Source: Erysipelotrichaceae bacterium
Lineage (GTDB): Bacteria > Bacillota_I > Bacilli_A > Erysipelotrichales > Erysipelotrichaceae
Direction: 5' to 3'
Assembly (NCBI GenBank): GCA_003520745.1
Contig: DOUE01000007.1
Span: forward strand, 76,837-116,082
DNA length: 39,246 nucleotides
Each line of letters starts with the position of its first letter. Within the stretch, counting starts at the first letter, position 1. Made by a program: the position numbers and the translations under genes. Below the pieces are notes generated by a model. The model was not told the origin of the DNA, ran no database searches, and worked only from the letters and a program-made list of their open reading frames with translations. Shown here one piece after another: positions 31,953-39,246 of this stretch.

Positions 31953-32043
31953 AGGACCTCCGCTTTCCATTATTCTACCAAACTTCAAGCCATCCCGCCA
32001 TGGTCTGTTCACCCCGATTTCAAGGGATGCGGCAAGACGGATA

Positions 32044-32052
32044 TGATATAAT
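32044..32052 (+). promoter_or_regulatory. Extended -10 of the murG operon promoter
   Basis: TGATATAAT is an extended -10 with a perfect TATAAT (32047-32052), 24 nt before the murG ATG. There is no convincing -35. Confidence 0.6.
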
Positions 32053-32075
32053 ATCAAGGTACAAGGAGAGTCGAC

Positions 32076-33161
32076 ATGAAAATATGCATTGCGACCGGTG
32101 GAACCGGTGGACATATCTATCCCGCAGTATCATTTGCACGCGCCCTGCAAGAAAGCGACCAGACGACGGAGATCCTTTTCATCGGAAACAACGACCGCAT
32201 GGAGGCGACGGAGATCCCGGCGCTGGGTTTTCGTTTCATCGGTCTGGATGCGAGGGGGTTCAACGGTTCGATCATCGCGAAACTCAACGCCGCCATCAAG
32301 ATGCTGAAGAGCAGAAGCAAGGCGATCCGGATCCTCAACGAATTCAGGCCGGATTTCGTGGTGGGTTTCGGCGGATACGTCAGCGTTCCAGTGCTAAGCG
32401 CCGCCCAAGCCTTGAAAATCAAAACCATGCTTCACGAACAGAATTCCTACGCGGGGAAAGCCAACCGCGCACTGGCTTCTAAGGTCGATGCGATCGTCAC
32501 CTGTTATCCTGAAAACGCCGGACAATTCCCGCATGAAAAGACCCATCTCTTGGGGAACCCGCGTACGTTCGAACTGAAAAAAAGCCAGACGGACCCTAAA
32601 ATCCTAACTACCTACGGACTGGATCCCGAAATGAAGACCGTCTTGATCGTCATGGGTTCATTGGGGAGCGAGTCCGTAAACAACGTCATGGTCGAAGTGT
32701 TGGAGAAACTCCGCGGTGCTTCCTTTCAACTGATCTATGTGACCGGGAAGAAACATTATGAACACTTTATCACCATGATCGACGAAGATGTCAACCTTAA
32801 AATCGTCCCCTATGTCGATCAATTGAAACTGATGCGAGTCGTCGACCTCATGGTTTGTCGCGGCGGAGCGACGACGGCGGCGGAAATCACCGTCGTCGGT
32901 CTTCCTTCGATCATCATCCCCAGTCCCTACGTCTCCAACAACCATCAGGTGCTGAACGCGAAATCGTTGAGCGATTCCGGCGCGGCGCTGATGATCGAGG
33001 AAAAAGACATGAACGCCGACCGATTGGTCAGCGAAATCACCGCGTTGGTCCAACACCCCGAGCGTCTTCACGACATGGGGAAGGCCGCGAAAACATTGGG
33101 GAAACCCGATGCCGCCGAAGATATGATCAGACTCATGGAAAAGATACTTAAGGGGAACTAA
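32076..33161 (+). CDS. murG: UDP-GlcNAc:lipid I N-acetylglucosaminyltransferase MurG
   Basis: This 361-residue GT-B glycosyltransferase makes lipid II on the inner membrane face. It has the N-terminal glycine loop TGGTGGHIYPAVSFA, ALGFRFIGLDARGF, VVGFGGYVSVP and HEQNSYAGKANR. The C-terminal half has VMGSLGSESVNN, MVCRGGATTAAEI and the closing YVSNNHQVLNA. Length fits the family. AAGGAG precedes the ATG. It shows that this organism makes peptidoglycan, unlike true Mollicutes. murB begins directly after its stop codon. Confidence 0.97.
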   Translation: MKICIATGGTGGHIYPAVSFARALQESDQTTEILFIGNNDRMEATEIPALGFRFIGLDARGFNGSIIAKLNAAIKMLKSRSKAIRILNEFRPDFVVGFGGYVSVPVLSAAQALKIKTMLHEQNSYAGKANRALASKVDAIVTCYPENAGQFPHEKTHLLGNPRTFELKKSQTDPKILTTYGLDPEMKTVLIVMGSLGSESVNNVMVEVLEKLRGASFQLIYVTGKKHYEHFITMIDEDVNLKIVPYVDQLKLMRVVDLMVCRGGATTAAEITVVGLPSIIIPSPYVSNNHQVLNAKSLSDSGAALMIEEKDMNADRLVSEITALVQHPERLHDMGKAAKTLGKPDAAEDMIRLMEKILKGN

Positions 33162-34079
33162 ATGGAAAACTTCATAACCCGTTTGCGTCAATATGCGACG
33201 GTCGATGAATATGTCGCGTTTTCCGTGATGACGACGATGGGCGTAGGCGGAATCGCACGCTATGTCGCCTATCCGAAGAACGAGTTGGCTCTGCGTGAAA
33301 TCCTCAATCTGGCGAAACAAGCCGGCGTGACGGTGAAAATCATCGGGAAAGGGTCGAACATCCTTGCGTCCGACGATGATTTCGACGGACTTGTCCTTCG
33401 TTTGGACCGTACGTTCACCGATGTTTTCTTCGAAGAGGAAGGCGTCGTCGCACAAGGCGGTGCGAGCTTGATCGCATTGAGCTATCAGGCGATGAAAGCC
33501 GGTTTGTCCGGGTTGGAATTCGCCTGCGGGATTCCCGGAACGCTCGCCGGCGCGATCTACATGAATGCCGGAGCCTATCAAGGATGGATCGGGGACTTGG
33601 TCGAAGAAGTGGAAGTCCTGATCGACGGGAAACCGCGATGGATTCCCGGAAGTTCCTGTGAATGGGGGTATCGCACCTCCGTTTTCCAACATCACCCCGA
33701 CTGGATCATCCTAGCCGCTCGCCTGAAGCTTACGAAGAAAGACAGTGAAGACATCCGTCGGCTCATCGACCAACGGCGAACACGCCGGATCGAATCCCAG
33801 CCCTTGGATTTCCCCAATTCCGGCAGCATCTTCCGCAATCCACCCGAGCATTTCGCCTGGGAATACATCGAAGCCTGCCACCTTCGCGGAAAGAAAGTCG
33901 GAGGGGCGCAGATTTCAAACAAGCACGCCAACTTCATCATCAACGTCGACCATGCGAAGGCGGCCGATGTCGCCGCATTGATCACAATCATCCAAGACGA
34001 GGTGAAACGTAAGTTCGAAGTCGAATTGCATACCGAAGTCGAATTTTTCAACTGGAGGAAATCGGATGAAGTTCAGTAA
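33162..34079 (+). CDS. murB: UDP-N-acetylenolpyruvoylglucosamine reductase MurB
   Basis: This 305-residue FAD enzyme forms UDP-MurNAc using NADPH in the cytoplasm. It has the FAD-binding blocks TTMGVGGIARY, IGKGSNILASDDDF and GIPGTLAGAIYMNAGAY, the YRTSVF block with the catalytic Ser, FPNSGSIFRNP, and the C-terminal HTEVEFF with the catalytic Glu. It starts at the base after the murG stop and overlaps ftsQ by 14 nt. Confidence 0.97.
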   Translation: MENFITRLRQYATVDEYVAFSVMTTMGVGGIARYVAYPKNELALREILNLAKQAGVTVKIIGKGSNILASDDDFDGLVLRLDRTFTDVFFEEEGVVAQGGASLIALSYQAMKAGLSGLEFACGIPGTLAGAIYMNAGAYQGWIGDLVEEVEVLIDGKPRWIPGSSCEWGYRTSVFQHHPDWIILAARLKLTKKDSEDIRRLIDQRRTRRIESQPLDFPNSGSIFRNPPEHFAWEYIEACHLRGKKVGGAQISNKHANFIINVDHAKAADVAALITIIQDEVKRKFEVELHTEVEFFNWRKSDEVQ

Positions 34080-34830
34080 GGATGTGGCGTCGGTCGACGA
34101 TCTGATCGCCAGACGCAAAAAAGAACAGAAACAAAAACGGATGAACCGGTTCATGGTCGTCCTTTTTCTGTTCGCGTTCACCCTCGTTTCTTCATTCGGC
34201 CTGTATTCATACTTCACCTCGCCGTTATCGTCGATCCATGCGGTCCTGATTTCCGGGAACCAGATCTACAGCGACGAAGCGATCCTCAAGCGCAGCGGCA
34301 TCGCCTATGACGATTGGTTTCTTGCCGTCAACGCCGCCTCGTTGCGAAAATTGTTGGTCGAAGACCCTTTGATCCGTGATGTGGACGTCCGGCTTACGAA
34401 AAACAACGAGATCGTCATCCAGGTGAGCGAAAACAAAGTGACCGCGATCTGGATGGACCAAGGGAAAATCGTTCTGGCGGACGGGAGCCTATTGGAAATG
34501 CAGGTGGATTATGCGAAAGCCTGGTTGTTTTCCCCCGGGATCTACGGCTATGAGGACGAGGGAAGCGTGACTGTACTTATCGCCGCATTGAACGGACTGA
34601 CCGCGTCTTCGTTGGGGAATGTATCCGAAATCCATCGTCATCCGACATCCTACGATGAAAATTACGTGAAAGTCATCATGCAGGATGGCAACCGGGTTTA
34701 TACCGGTCTATCCACCTTGGACATGCTGGAAGAGTATCCGCGCATCGTAAACGCCCTGAATACGGCGAATTCATGCATCTTTTTCGACGAAATGACGCGA
34801 ACGGCCTTTAGTCAACCTTGTGAGAACTAG
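34066..34830 (+). CDS. ftsQ: Cell-division protein FtsQ/DivIB
   Basis: This 254-residue bitopic division protein has a basic cytoplasmic N-terminus (RRKKEQKQKR), one transmembrane helix (about 27-47) and an extracytoplasmic POTRA domain (about 52-120; IHAVLISGNQIYSDEAIL, then IRDVDVRLTKNNEIVIQVSE) followed by a beta domain. It links cell-wall synthesis to the divisome. GGAGG lies about 8 nt before ATG 34066, inside the end of murB. ftsA and ftsZ do not follow; the next gene is asp23. The order murG-murB-divIB matches Bacillus. Confidence 0.92.
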   Translation: MKFSKDVASVDDLIARRKKEQKQKRMNRFMVVLFLFAFTLVSSFGLYSYFTSPLSSIHAVLISGNQIYSDEAILKRSGIAYDDWFLAVNAASLRKLLVEDPLIRDVDVRLTKNNEIVIQVSENKVTAIWMDQGKIVLADGSLLEMQVDYAKAWLFSPGIYGYEDEGSVTVLIAALNGLTASSLGNVSEIHRHPTSYDENYVKVIMQDGNRVYTGLSTLDMLEEYPRIVNALNTANSCIFFDEMTRTAFSQPCEN

Positions 34831-34832
34831 TT

Positions 34833-34861
34833 TTGTATTTCATAAAAGAGTCTGCTATAAT
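34833..34861 (+). promoter_or_regulatory. Promoter of asp23-fakA
   Basis: -35 TTGTAT (34833-34838), 17 bases, extended -10 TGCTATAAT (hexamer 34856-34861), 26 nt before the asp23 ATG. It begins only 3 nt after the ftsQ stop codon. Confidence 0.75.
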
Positions 34862-34887
34862 AGCAATGCTACAAAGGAGGAAGATGT

Positions 34888-35247
34888 ATGTCAATTGATC
34901 GCATCACCAAATTAGGGAACATCAATATCAGCCAGGAAGCCATCGCGACCTTGGCCGGCGGTGTGGTGACCGAGTGTTACGGTGTTGTGGGGATGGCATC
35001 GCAAAAAGTCCTGAAAGACGGAATTGCGGAATTGCTGAAAAAAGAAAACTACTCAAAAGGGGTCGTCGTACGTAAAAGCGAGGCGGGTTTTGAAATCGAC
35101 CTATATATCGTCATCAGTTTCGGCGTTCGGATTTCCGAAGTCGTGACGGAAGTGCAGAAGAAAGTTAAATATATTTTGGAGAAGACGCTTGAACAGGAAT
35201 TCGTTTCCATCAACGTTTATGTCCAAGGCGTACGCGTCGTCGCATAA
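34888..35247 (+). CDS. Asp23/YloU-family protein
   Basis: This 119-residue protein of the Asp23 (DUF322) family has GNINISQEAIATLAGGVVTECYGVVGMA and a C-terminal VYVQGVRV block. Family members lie at the membrane in Gram-positive bacteria and affect envelope homeostasis and the stress response. No biochemical activity is known. AAAGGAGGAAG precedes the start. It is followed after 10 nt by fakA, the same pairing as yloU-yloV in Bacillus. Confidence 0.95.
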   Translation: MSIDRITKLGNINISQEAIATLAGGVVTECYGVVGMASQKVLKDGIAELLKKENYSKGVVVRKSEAGFEIDLYIVISFGVRISEVVTEVQKKVKYILEKTLEQEFVSINVYVQGVRVVA

Positions 35248-35257
35248 CGGAGGAAAC

Positions 35258-36883
35258 ATGAAAACGATCAACGGCTCAGTGTTCAAGGACATGTTGGAGA
35301 GCGGTGCGAATAATCTCACCAACCACCATCGTGAAATTGACGCGTTAAACGTATTCCCGGTTCCGGACGGAGATACAGGCACAAATATGAATCTGACATT
35401 CACCTCCGGAGTGAAAGATGCCAGAGCGGTCCTCAACGACAATGTCGGGGACATCGCCAAGGTCTTGTCCAAAGGATTATTGATGGGGGCCCGCGGGAAC
35501 TCCGGGGTCATCCTTTCCCAAATCTTCCGTGGCTTTTACCAGTCGGTCGAAGGAAAGGGCACCTTAAGTGTCAAGGATGTCGCCGATGCGTTGGTAAAAG
35601 GGACGGAGGTCGCCTATAAAGCGGTCATGCGTCCGGTCGAGGGAACGATCCTTACCGTCTTGCGTGAAAGCGGCAAACAAGCCCAGGATTTCCTCGTATC
35701 CCATCCGGATAAGGATATGATCGAGTATTTCGACTTTCTGATCCATAGTGCCCATGTTTCCCTCCAGAATACGCCTGAATTGCTTCCGGTATTGAAAGAA
35801 GTCGGAGTCGTCGATAGCGGCGGTGCCGGATATGTCACCATCCTTGAAGGATTCAGACTCGGTTTATTGGGGACGCCCGTCTCGTTGCTTGAAAAGACCG
35901 AAGGCGGTCATGGCGTTCAATCCGAATACGAAAACGACGAATTCGGTTATTGTACGGAATTCATCATCAAACTCAACCCGGAAACCATCGAAATCTTCGA
36001 AGAAGAAAAATTCCGTCAAGCCCTGGCCCGTCTGGGGGAATCGATCGTGGTCGTACAGGACGAAGAGCTTGTCAAAGTCCATGTCCACACCCTGACGCCC
36101 GGCGATGCGCTCAACTTGGGTCAACGCTACGGGGAGTTCTTGAAACTGAAGATCGAAAACATGCAGGAGCAACACCAACATTTGGTGGATGGAACCTTGC
36201 TTGAGGTCAAGAAGACGCCGAAAAAGAAGTATGCCTTGATCGCCGTCGCCGCAGGGGACGGGATCAAGAAACTCTTTGAAGAATATCGGGTCGATGTCGT
36301 GATCAGCGGCGGACAAACGATGAACCCTTCCACCGAAGACTTCGTTGCCGCGATTCAAAAGGTCAATGCGGACCACATTTTCATCCTTCCCAACAATTCC
36401 AACATCATCCTCGCCGCCCAACAGGCGGAAAGCATCCTTGATGAAGTGGATATCCGGGTATTGCCGACCAAGAGCATCCCGCAGGGACTCAGCGCGTGCA
36501 TCATGTTCAACCCGCAGGTTTCCGTGGAAGAGAACATCGGTGAAATGCTGCAGGCCATCAAACATGTCAAAACCGGTCAAGTCACCTATGCCATCAAAGA
36601 CACCGTCTACGAGGGCAGGGACATCAACGCCGGGGACTATATGGGGATCGCCGAGAAGAACATCGTGGTTTCCACCAACGATAAACTCGTCGCGACGAAA
36701 TCCTTGCTTGAAACCTTGGTCGACGACGACAGTGAGATCATCACCGTCCTGGTCGGCGAAGACGTTAGCGATGAAGAAGTCGCCGACATCCAATCTTTCA
36801 TCGAAGAACGGTTCCCGAGCGTCGAAGCGGAGATCGTACAAGGGCAACAGCCAGTCTATTCCTTCATTTTCGGAGTCGAATAA
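35258..36883 (+). CDS. fakA: Fatty acid kinase catalytic subunit FakA (YloV/DhaL type)
   Basis: This 541-residue kinase phosphorylates fatty acids bound to a FakB (DegV) partner, feeding the PlsX/PlsY phospholipid route. The N-terminal DhaL domain has the nucleotide/metal motif VPDGDTGTNMN (Asp37, Asp39, Asn43) and GARGNSGVILSQIFRG. The middle and C-terminal regions (about 210-541; HVHTLTPGDALNLG, SGGQTMNPSTEDFV) match the FakA tail. ATG 35258 is preferred over an upstream in-frame codon because GGAGG lies 7 nt before it. No fakB is visible here. plsX lies two genes downstream. Confidence 0.95.
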   Translation: MKTINGSVFKDMLESGANNLTNHHREIDALNVFPVPDGDTGTNMNLTFTSGVKDARAVLNDNVGDIAKVLSKGLLMGARGNSGVILSQIFRGFYQSVEGKGTLSVKDVADALVKGTEVAYKAVMRPVEGTILTVLRESGKQAQDFLVSHPDKDMIEYFDFLIHSAHVSLQNTPELLPVLKEVGVVDSGGAGYVTILEGFRLGLLGTPVSLLEKTEGGHGVQSEYENDEFGYCTEFIIKLNPETIEIFEEEKFRQALARLGESIVVVQDEELVKVHVHTLTPGDALNLGQRYGEFLKLKIENMQEQHQHLVDGTLLEVKKTPKKKYALIAVAAGDGIKKLFEEYRVDVVISGGQTMNPSTEDFVAAIQKVNADHIFILPNNSNIILAAQQAESILDEVDIRVLPTKSIPQGLSACIMFNPQVSVEENIGEMLQAIKHVKTGQVTYAIKDTVYEGRDINAGDYMGIAEKNIVVSTNDKLVATKSLLETLVDDDSEIITVLVGEDVSDEEVADIQSFIEERFPSVEAEIVQGQQPVYSFIFGVE

Positions 36884-36902
36884 AGGGTTCTTGCCCTTTT
36901 TC
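36882..36902 (+). terminator. Weak terminator between fakA and recG
   Basis: AAAGGG (36882-36887), loop TTCTTG, CCCTTT (36894-36899), then TTT. It starts inside the fakA stop codon. It is short, with 3 G-C pairs, and only 9 nt precede the recG ATG, so read-through into recG is likely. Confidence 0.65.
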
Positions 36903-36911
36903 GTAGAAACC

Positions 36912-38906
36912 ATGGACTTTAAAGATCTGAAATGCAGTCCAAACTTGATTTTGCGTTTGACGGAAGCGGGTTTCGATACCCCCGAGAGTTTGCTTTATCA
37001 TTACCCGACACGGTATGAGGAAGTCAACCCGCTTCCGTTTTCCTCATGGAAAAAGGGGGATAAAATCGTCATCGAAGGACAAATCATCCCGCCGGTGAAA
37101 ACGGTCAGGGTACGCCCGACGCTTCAGATCACGAAATTCCTCTTCCAGACCGAAGAGAACATTTTTCAAGTGACGATTTTCAACCGGCCTTGGGTTTCCA
37201 ACATGAAATCCGTGTTCACTCTGTTTGGCAAATACGACGGCGACCTCAAGATCACCGCGACCCAATACAACGGTCAGAAAATGATCGACCAACTCGGGAT
37301 CCATCCCGTCTATGCGCTACGCAAGGATGTCACGCAGAAAGACATCCTCCATGTGTTGGATCGGCTGTTCGAACGGTTCGAAACCGCTCAAATCCTGGAC
37401 CTTCCGTCAAGCCTGCGCACCGCCTACCGTCTGCTGCCCATGAAACAGGCGCTGAAGTTCATCCATCGCCCCAACTCCATGGAAGAAGTCAACCAGGCGG
37501 CGCGTACGTTGAAGTACGAGGAGTTTTTACGGTTCACGACGAAACTGCGATGGATGCGCGATGAGCGGATCGCGAGTGACTTCGGTAAAATCAAGGTTTT
37601 CGATCGACGGGTGATCGAAGAATGGACGAAACACCTGCCTTTCGAATTGACGGATGGGCAGCGAGACGTCCTGAACGAAATCCTCGACGACCTACAGTCG
37701 TCCAAACGCATGTATCGCTTACTCCAAGGGGATGTCGGGAGCGGGAAAACGGTCGTCGCCGCCTTGGCCATGTATGCCAGCGTCCTATCCCATCACCAAG
37801 CCGCCTTGCTCGTCCCGACCGAAATCCTCGCCTCACAGCACTTAACGACGCTGAAAAGCTATCTTCCGACGTCGATCCGGATCGAAGCGCTCTATTCGTC
37901 ATTACCCTCGGGTGTCAAACGCGATCTCTTGTCGCGGCTTGAAAACGGCGAGATCGACATCATCGTCGGAACCCATTCGCTCATCCAGGACGAAGTGAAG
38001 TTCAAGAACTGCGGGTTGGTCGTCGCCGACGAACAACACCGCTTCGGCGTCAAACAGCGTCAGGCGTTAGGCGCAAAAGGGGACAAGGTCGATTTCCTCC
38101 TTATGAGCGCGACCCCGATCCCGCGCACCTTGGCTTCCTTCGTGTTCGGCGACTTGGATGTCTCGACCATCAAGCAATATCATGTCGGAAAACCCAAGAT
38201 CGTCACACAGGTCCTACAAGGCAACAGCATCAAACCGATCTTGAAGGAACTCTTGGATGAAATCAAGAAAAAGACGCAGATCTACGTGGTTTGTCCGGCG
38301 ATCGAAGAAGACTCCGAACTGCGCAACGTGAATTCGATCACCGCAAGCCTAAAGAAATACCTGCCGAAATCGATCGCGATCGATCAGCTCCACGGCAGAT
38401 TGTCCAACGAAGCCAAAGACAACGTGCTGAAGAATTTCCTAAACGGGAAGACCGATCTTTTGGTCTGCACCACCGTCATCGAAGTCGGTGTCAGCATCCC
38501 CAACGCCAACGTCATGGTCGTCTACGATAGCGACCGTTTCGGTCTTTCCCAACTACATCAGTTGCGCGGAAGGGTCGGAAGGGGAAGCGTCGAGGGCAAA
38601 TGCTACCTGTTGAGCGATAGCGAAGACCCGCTGACGCTTGAGCGACTTAACATCCTGAGCGAGACGGACGACGGGTTTACGATCGCCAACAAAGACCTGG
38701 AACTTCGCGGACCGGGCGAGATGCTCGGACTCAAGCAGAGTGGGATTCCAAGTTTCCTGATCGCCAACGTCGTACGCGACATCAACATCCTGAAAACCGC
38801 CCAACAAGATGCGGGGGAGATTCTGAAAAGCAAAGATCCGGAAATCATACATTGGTTGACCCTCCTTAAAAATTCACAAAACAAGGACCAGGCTTTCCTG
38901 GATTAA
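36912..38906 (+). CDS. recG: ATP-dependent DNA helicase RecG
   Basis: This 664-residue superfamily 2 helicase remodels stalled replication forks. It has an N-terminal wedge OB domain (about 50-120; KIVIEGQIIPPVKTVRV) followed by the helicase motifs: Walker A QGDVGSGKTVVA, VPTEILASQH, the DEQH box (DEQHRFGVKQR), MSATPIPRTLA, VCTTVIEVGVSIPNA and QLRGRVGRG. It is near the usual 680 residues. The start at ATG 36912 lacks a good ribosome binding site; an in-frame TTG at 36891 is an alternative. The Firmicutes order fakA-recG-plsX is kept. Confidence 0.96.
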   Translation: MDFKDLKCSPNLILRLTEAGFDTPESLLYHYPTRYEEVNPLPFSSWKKGDKIVIEGQIIPPVKTVRVRPTLQITKFLFQTEENIFQVTIFNRPWVSNMKSVFTLFGKYDGDLKITATQYNGQKMIDQLGIHPVYALRKDVTQKDILHVLDRLFERFETAQILDLPSSLRTAYRLLPMKQALKFIHRPNSMEEVNQAARTLKYEEFLRFTTKLRWMRDERIASDFGKIKVFDRRVIEEWTKHLPFELTDGQRDVLNEILDDLQSSKRMYRLLQGDVGSGKTVVAALAMYASVLSHHQAALLVPTEILASQHLTTLKSYLPTSIRIEALYSSLPSGVKRDLLSRLENGEIDIIVGTHSLIQDEVKFKNCGLVVADEQHRFGVKQRQALGAKGDKVDFLLMSATPIPRTLASFVFGDLDVSTIKQYHVGKPKIVTQVLQGNSIKPILKELLDEIKKKTQIYVVCPAIEEDSELRNVNSITASLKKYLPKSIAIDQLHGRLSNEAKDNVLKNFLNGKTDLLVCTTVIEVGVSIPNANVMVVYDSDRFGLSQLHQLRGRVGRGSVEGKCYLLSDSEDPLTLERLNILSETDDGFTIANKDLELRGPGEMLGLKQSGIPSFLIANVVRDINILKTAQQDAGEILKSKDPEIIHWLTLLKNSQNKDQAFLD

Positions 38907-38908
38907 GG

Positions 38909-38914
38909 TATAAT
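38909..38914 (+). promoter_or_regulatory. -10 element before plsX
   Basis: A perfect TATAAT lies 3 nt after the recG stop and 20 nt before the plsX ATG. No clear -35 is seen within the end of recG. In Bacillus this region carries a FapR site; no obvious inverted repeat is seen here. Confidence 0.5.
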
Positions 38915-38934
38915 AAAGAACGAGGTGACTCCCT

Positions 38935-39246
38935 ATGAATCTAGCAATCGATGCGATGGGCGGGGATGGCGGCAGCGCCGTCGTCGTACAAGCCATCAAA
39001 AATGTACATTCAACCCATCCCGACATCCGTTTCACCGTTTTCGGCAATCAGGAAGAACTCAAGGATCTGACGTCTTTTTGCACGATCGTCCATACCACGC
39101 AAGTCATGAGCATGGAGGAAGGCCCGTTGGCGGTACGCCGTAAAAGCGATTCTTCGATGATCAAGGCGATCGAATCCGTCAAGCAAGACCAGTGCGACGG
39201 GATCGTCAGCTGCGGCTCGACCGCGGCGCTTCTCGCCGCTTCGTTA
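38935..39246 (+). CDS. plsX: Phosphate acyltransferase PlsX (5' part)
   Basis: The first 104 codons are present; the gene runs off the window. The opening NLAIDAMGGDGGSAVVVQAI and later VRRKSDSSMIKAIESVK and SCGSTAALLAAS are characteristic of PlsX, which forms acyl phosphate from acyl-ACP for phosphatidic acid synthesis by PlsY. GAGGTGA gives the ribosome binding site. Its position downstream of fakA and recG is conserved in Bacillota; FakA supplies the same acyl-phosphate pool from exogenous fatty acids. Confidence 0.95.
   Translation, partial: MNLAIDAMGGDGGSAVVVQAIKNVHSTHPDIRFTVFGNQEELKDLTSFCTIVHTTQVMSMEEGPLAVRRKSDSSMIKAIESVKQDQCDGIVSCGSTAALLAASL

Noticed and set aside
36891..36911. In-frame TTG at 36891 as recG start
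   Set aside because: The only nearby AAAGGG is 3 nt away and inside a hairpin stem; ATG 36912 fits the family start better, although neither is strong.
35864..36913. 349-codon open frame antisense to fakA
   Set aside because: The translated sequence is a low-complexity Asp/Gly/Phe/Val-rich mirror of the fakA codons; fakA itself has clear domains.
1..39246. CRISPR arrays, tRNA or rRNA genes, insertion sequences
   Set aside because: No regularly spaced repeats, cloverleaf-forming sequences, rRNA signatures or transposase motifs were recognised on either strand by eye.

Overview
The window looks like a chromosomal segment of a low-complexity, cell-walled Bacillota lineage, probably a Bacilli or Mycoplasmatota-adjacent group. 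The evidence is gene order: asp23-fakA-recG-plsX, smc-ftsY-ylxM, rplU-prp-rpmA followed by obg, and murG-murB-ftsQ are all arrangements typical of Firmicutes. Other markers agree: an L27 with a cleavable N-terminal extension, a YlxM protein, and GGAGG-type ribosome binding sites. TGA is used as a stop (for example smc, dnaE, ruvB), so the code is standard and this is not a Mycoplasma/Spiroplasma code-4 genome. Base composition is roughly balanced, high for Bacilli. No rRNA, tRNA, CRISPR array, transposase or prophage module was found, and no gene-free gap exceeds 300 bases.

Layout. (1) 3-5049: a surface operon. It holds the tail of an unknown gene, a secreted glucosaminidase that ends in a duplicated dockerin, and a membrane-anchored protein that begins with a cohesin-like domain followed by three cadherin-like repeats. 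(2) 5129-7267: tex. (3) 7293-9391, minus strand: a DNA-damage cassette of Y-family polymerase, a conserved 81-aa protein and an SRAP/HMCES-type abasic-site protein. It is divergent from 9492-10921, a LexA-like XRE/S24 repressor followed by an MscS channel. Two copies of an inverted repeat (CTTGAA-N5-TTCAAG/C) sit in the shared promoter region. (4) 11091-19109: a long operon smc-ftsY-ylxM-ackA-nrnA-unknown membrane protein. (5) 19179-22247: dnaE. (6) 22301-24383: an OmpR-type two-component system behind a Pho-box-like direct repeat. (7) 24447-25840: trmN6 and a DUF554 membrane protein. (8) 25977-28230: rplU-prp-rpmA-obg. (9) 28296-29877: ruvAB. (10) 29961-31285: thioredoxin, a convergent Crp/Fnr regulator and a rhodanese. 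(11) 31293-31952, minus strand: a HAD phosphatase. (12) 32076-34830: murG-murB-ftsQ. (13) 34888-38906: asp23-fakA-recG. (14) 38935 to the end: the start of plsX.

The most unusual system is the adjacent pair of dockerin-bearing peptidoglycan hydrolase and membrane-anchored cohesin stalk. It looks like a minimal one-enzyme, cellulosome-style surface display used for cell-wall remodelling. The second notable system is the DNA-damage cassette, where one operator copy exactly fills the -35/-10 spacer of the polymerase promoter and the other overlaps the -35 of the repressor promoter. A third pattern is that most intrinsic terminators begin inside, or within about 5 nt of, the stop codon. That geometry is associated in Bacillus subtilis with transcription running ahead of translation. 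All statements come from reading the sequence; no database search was made.
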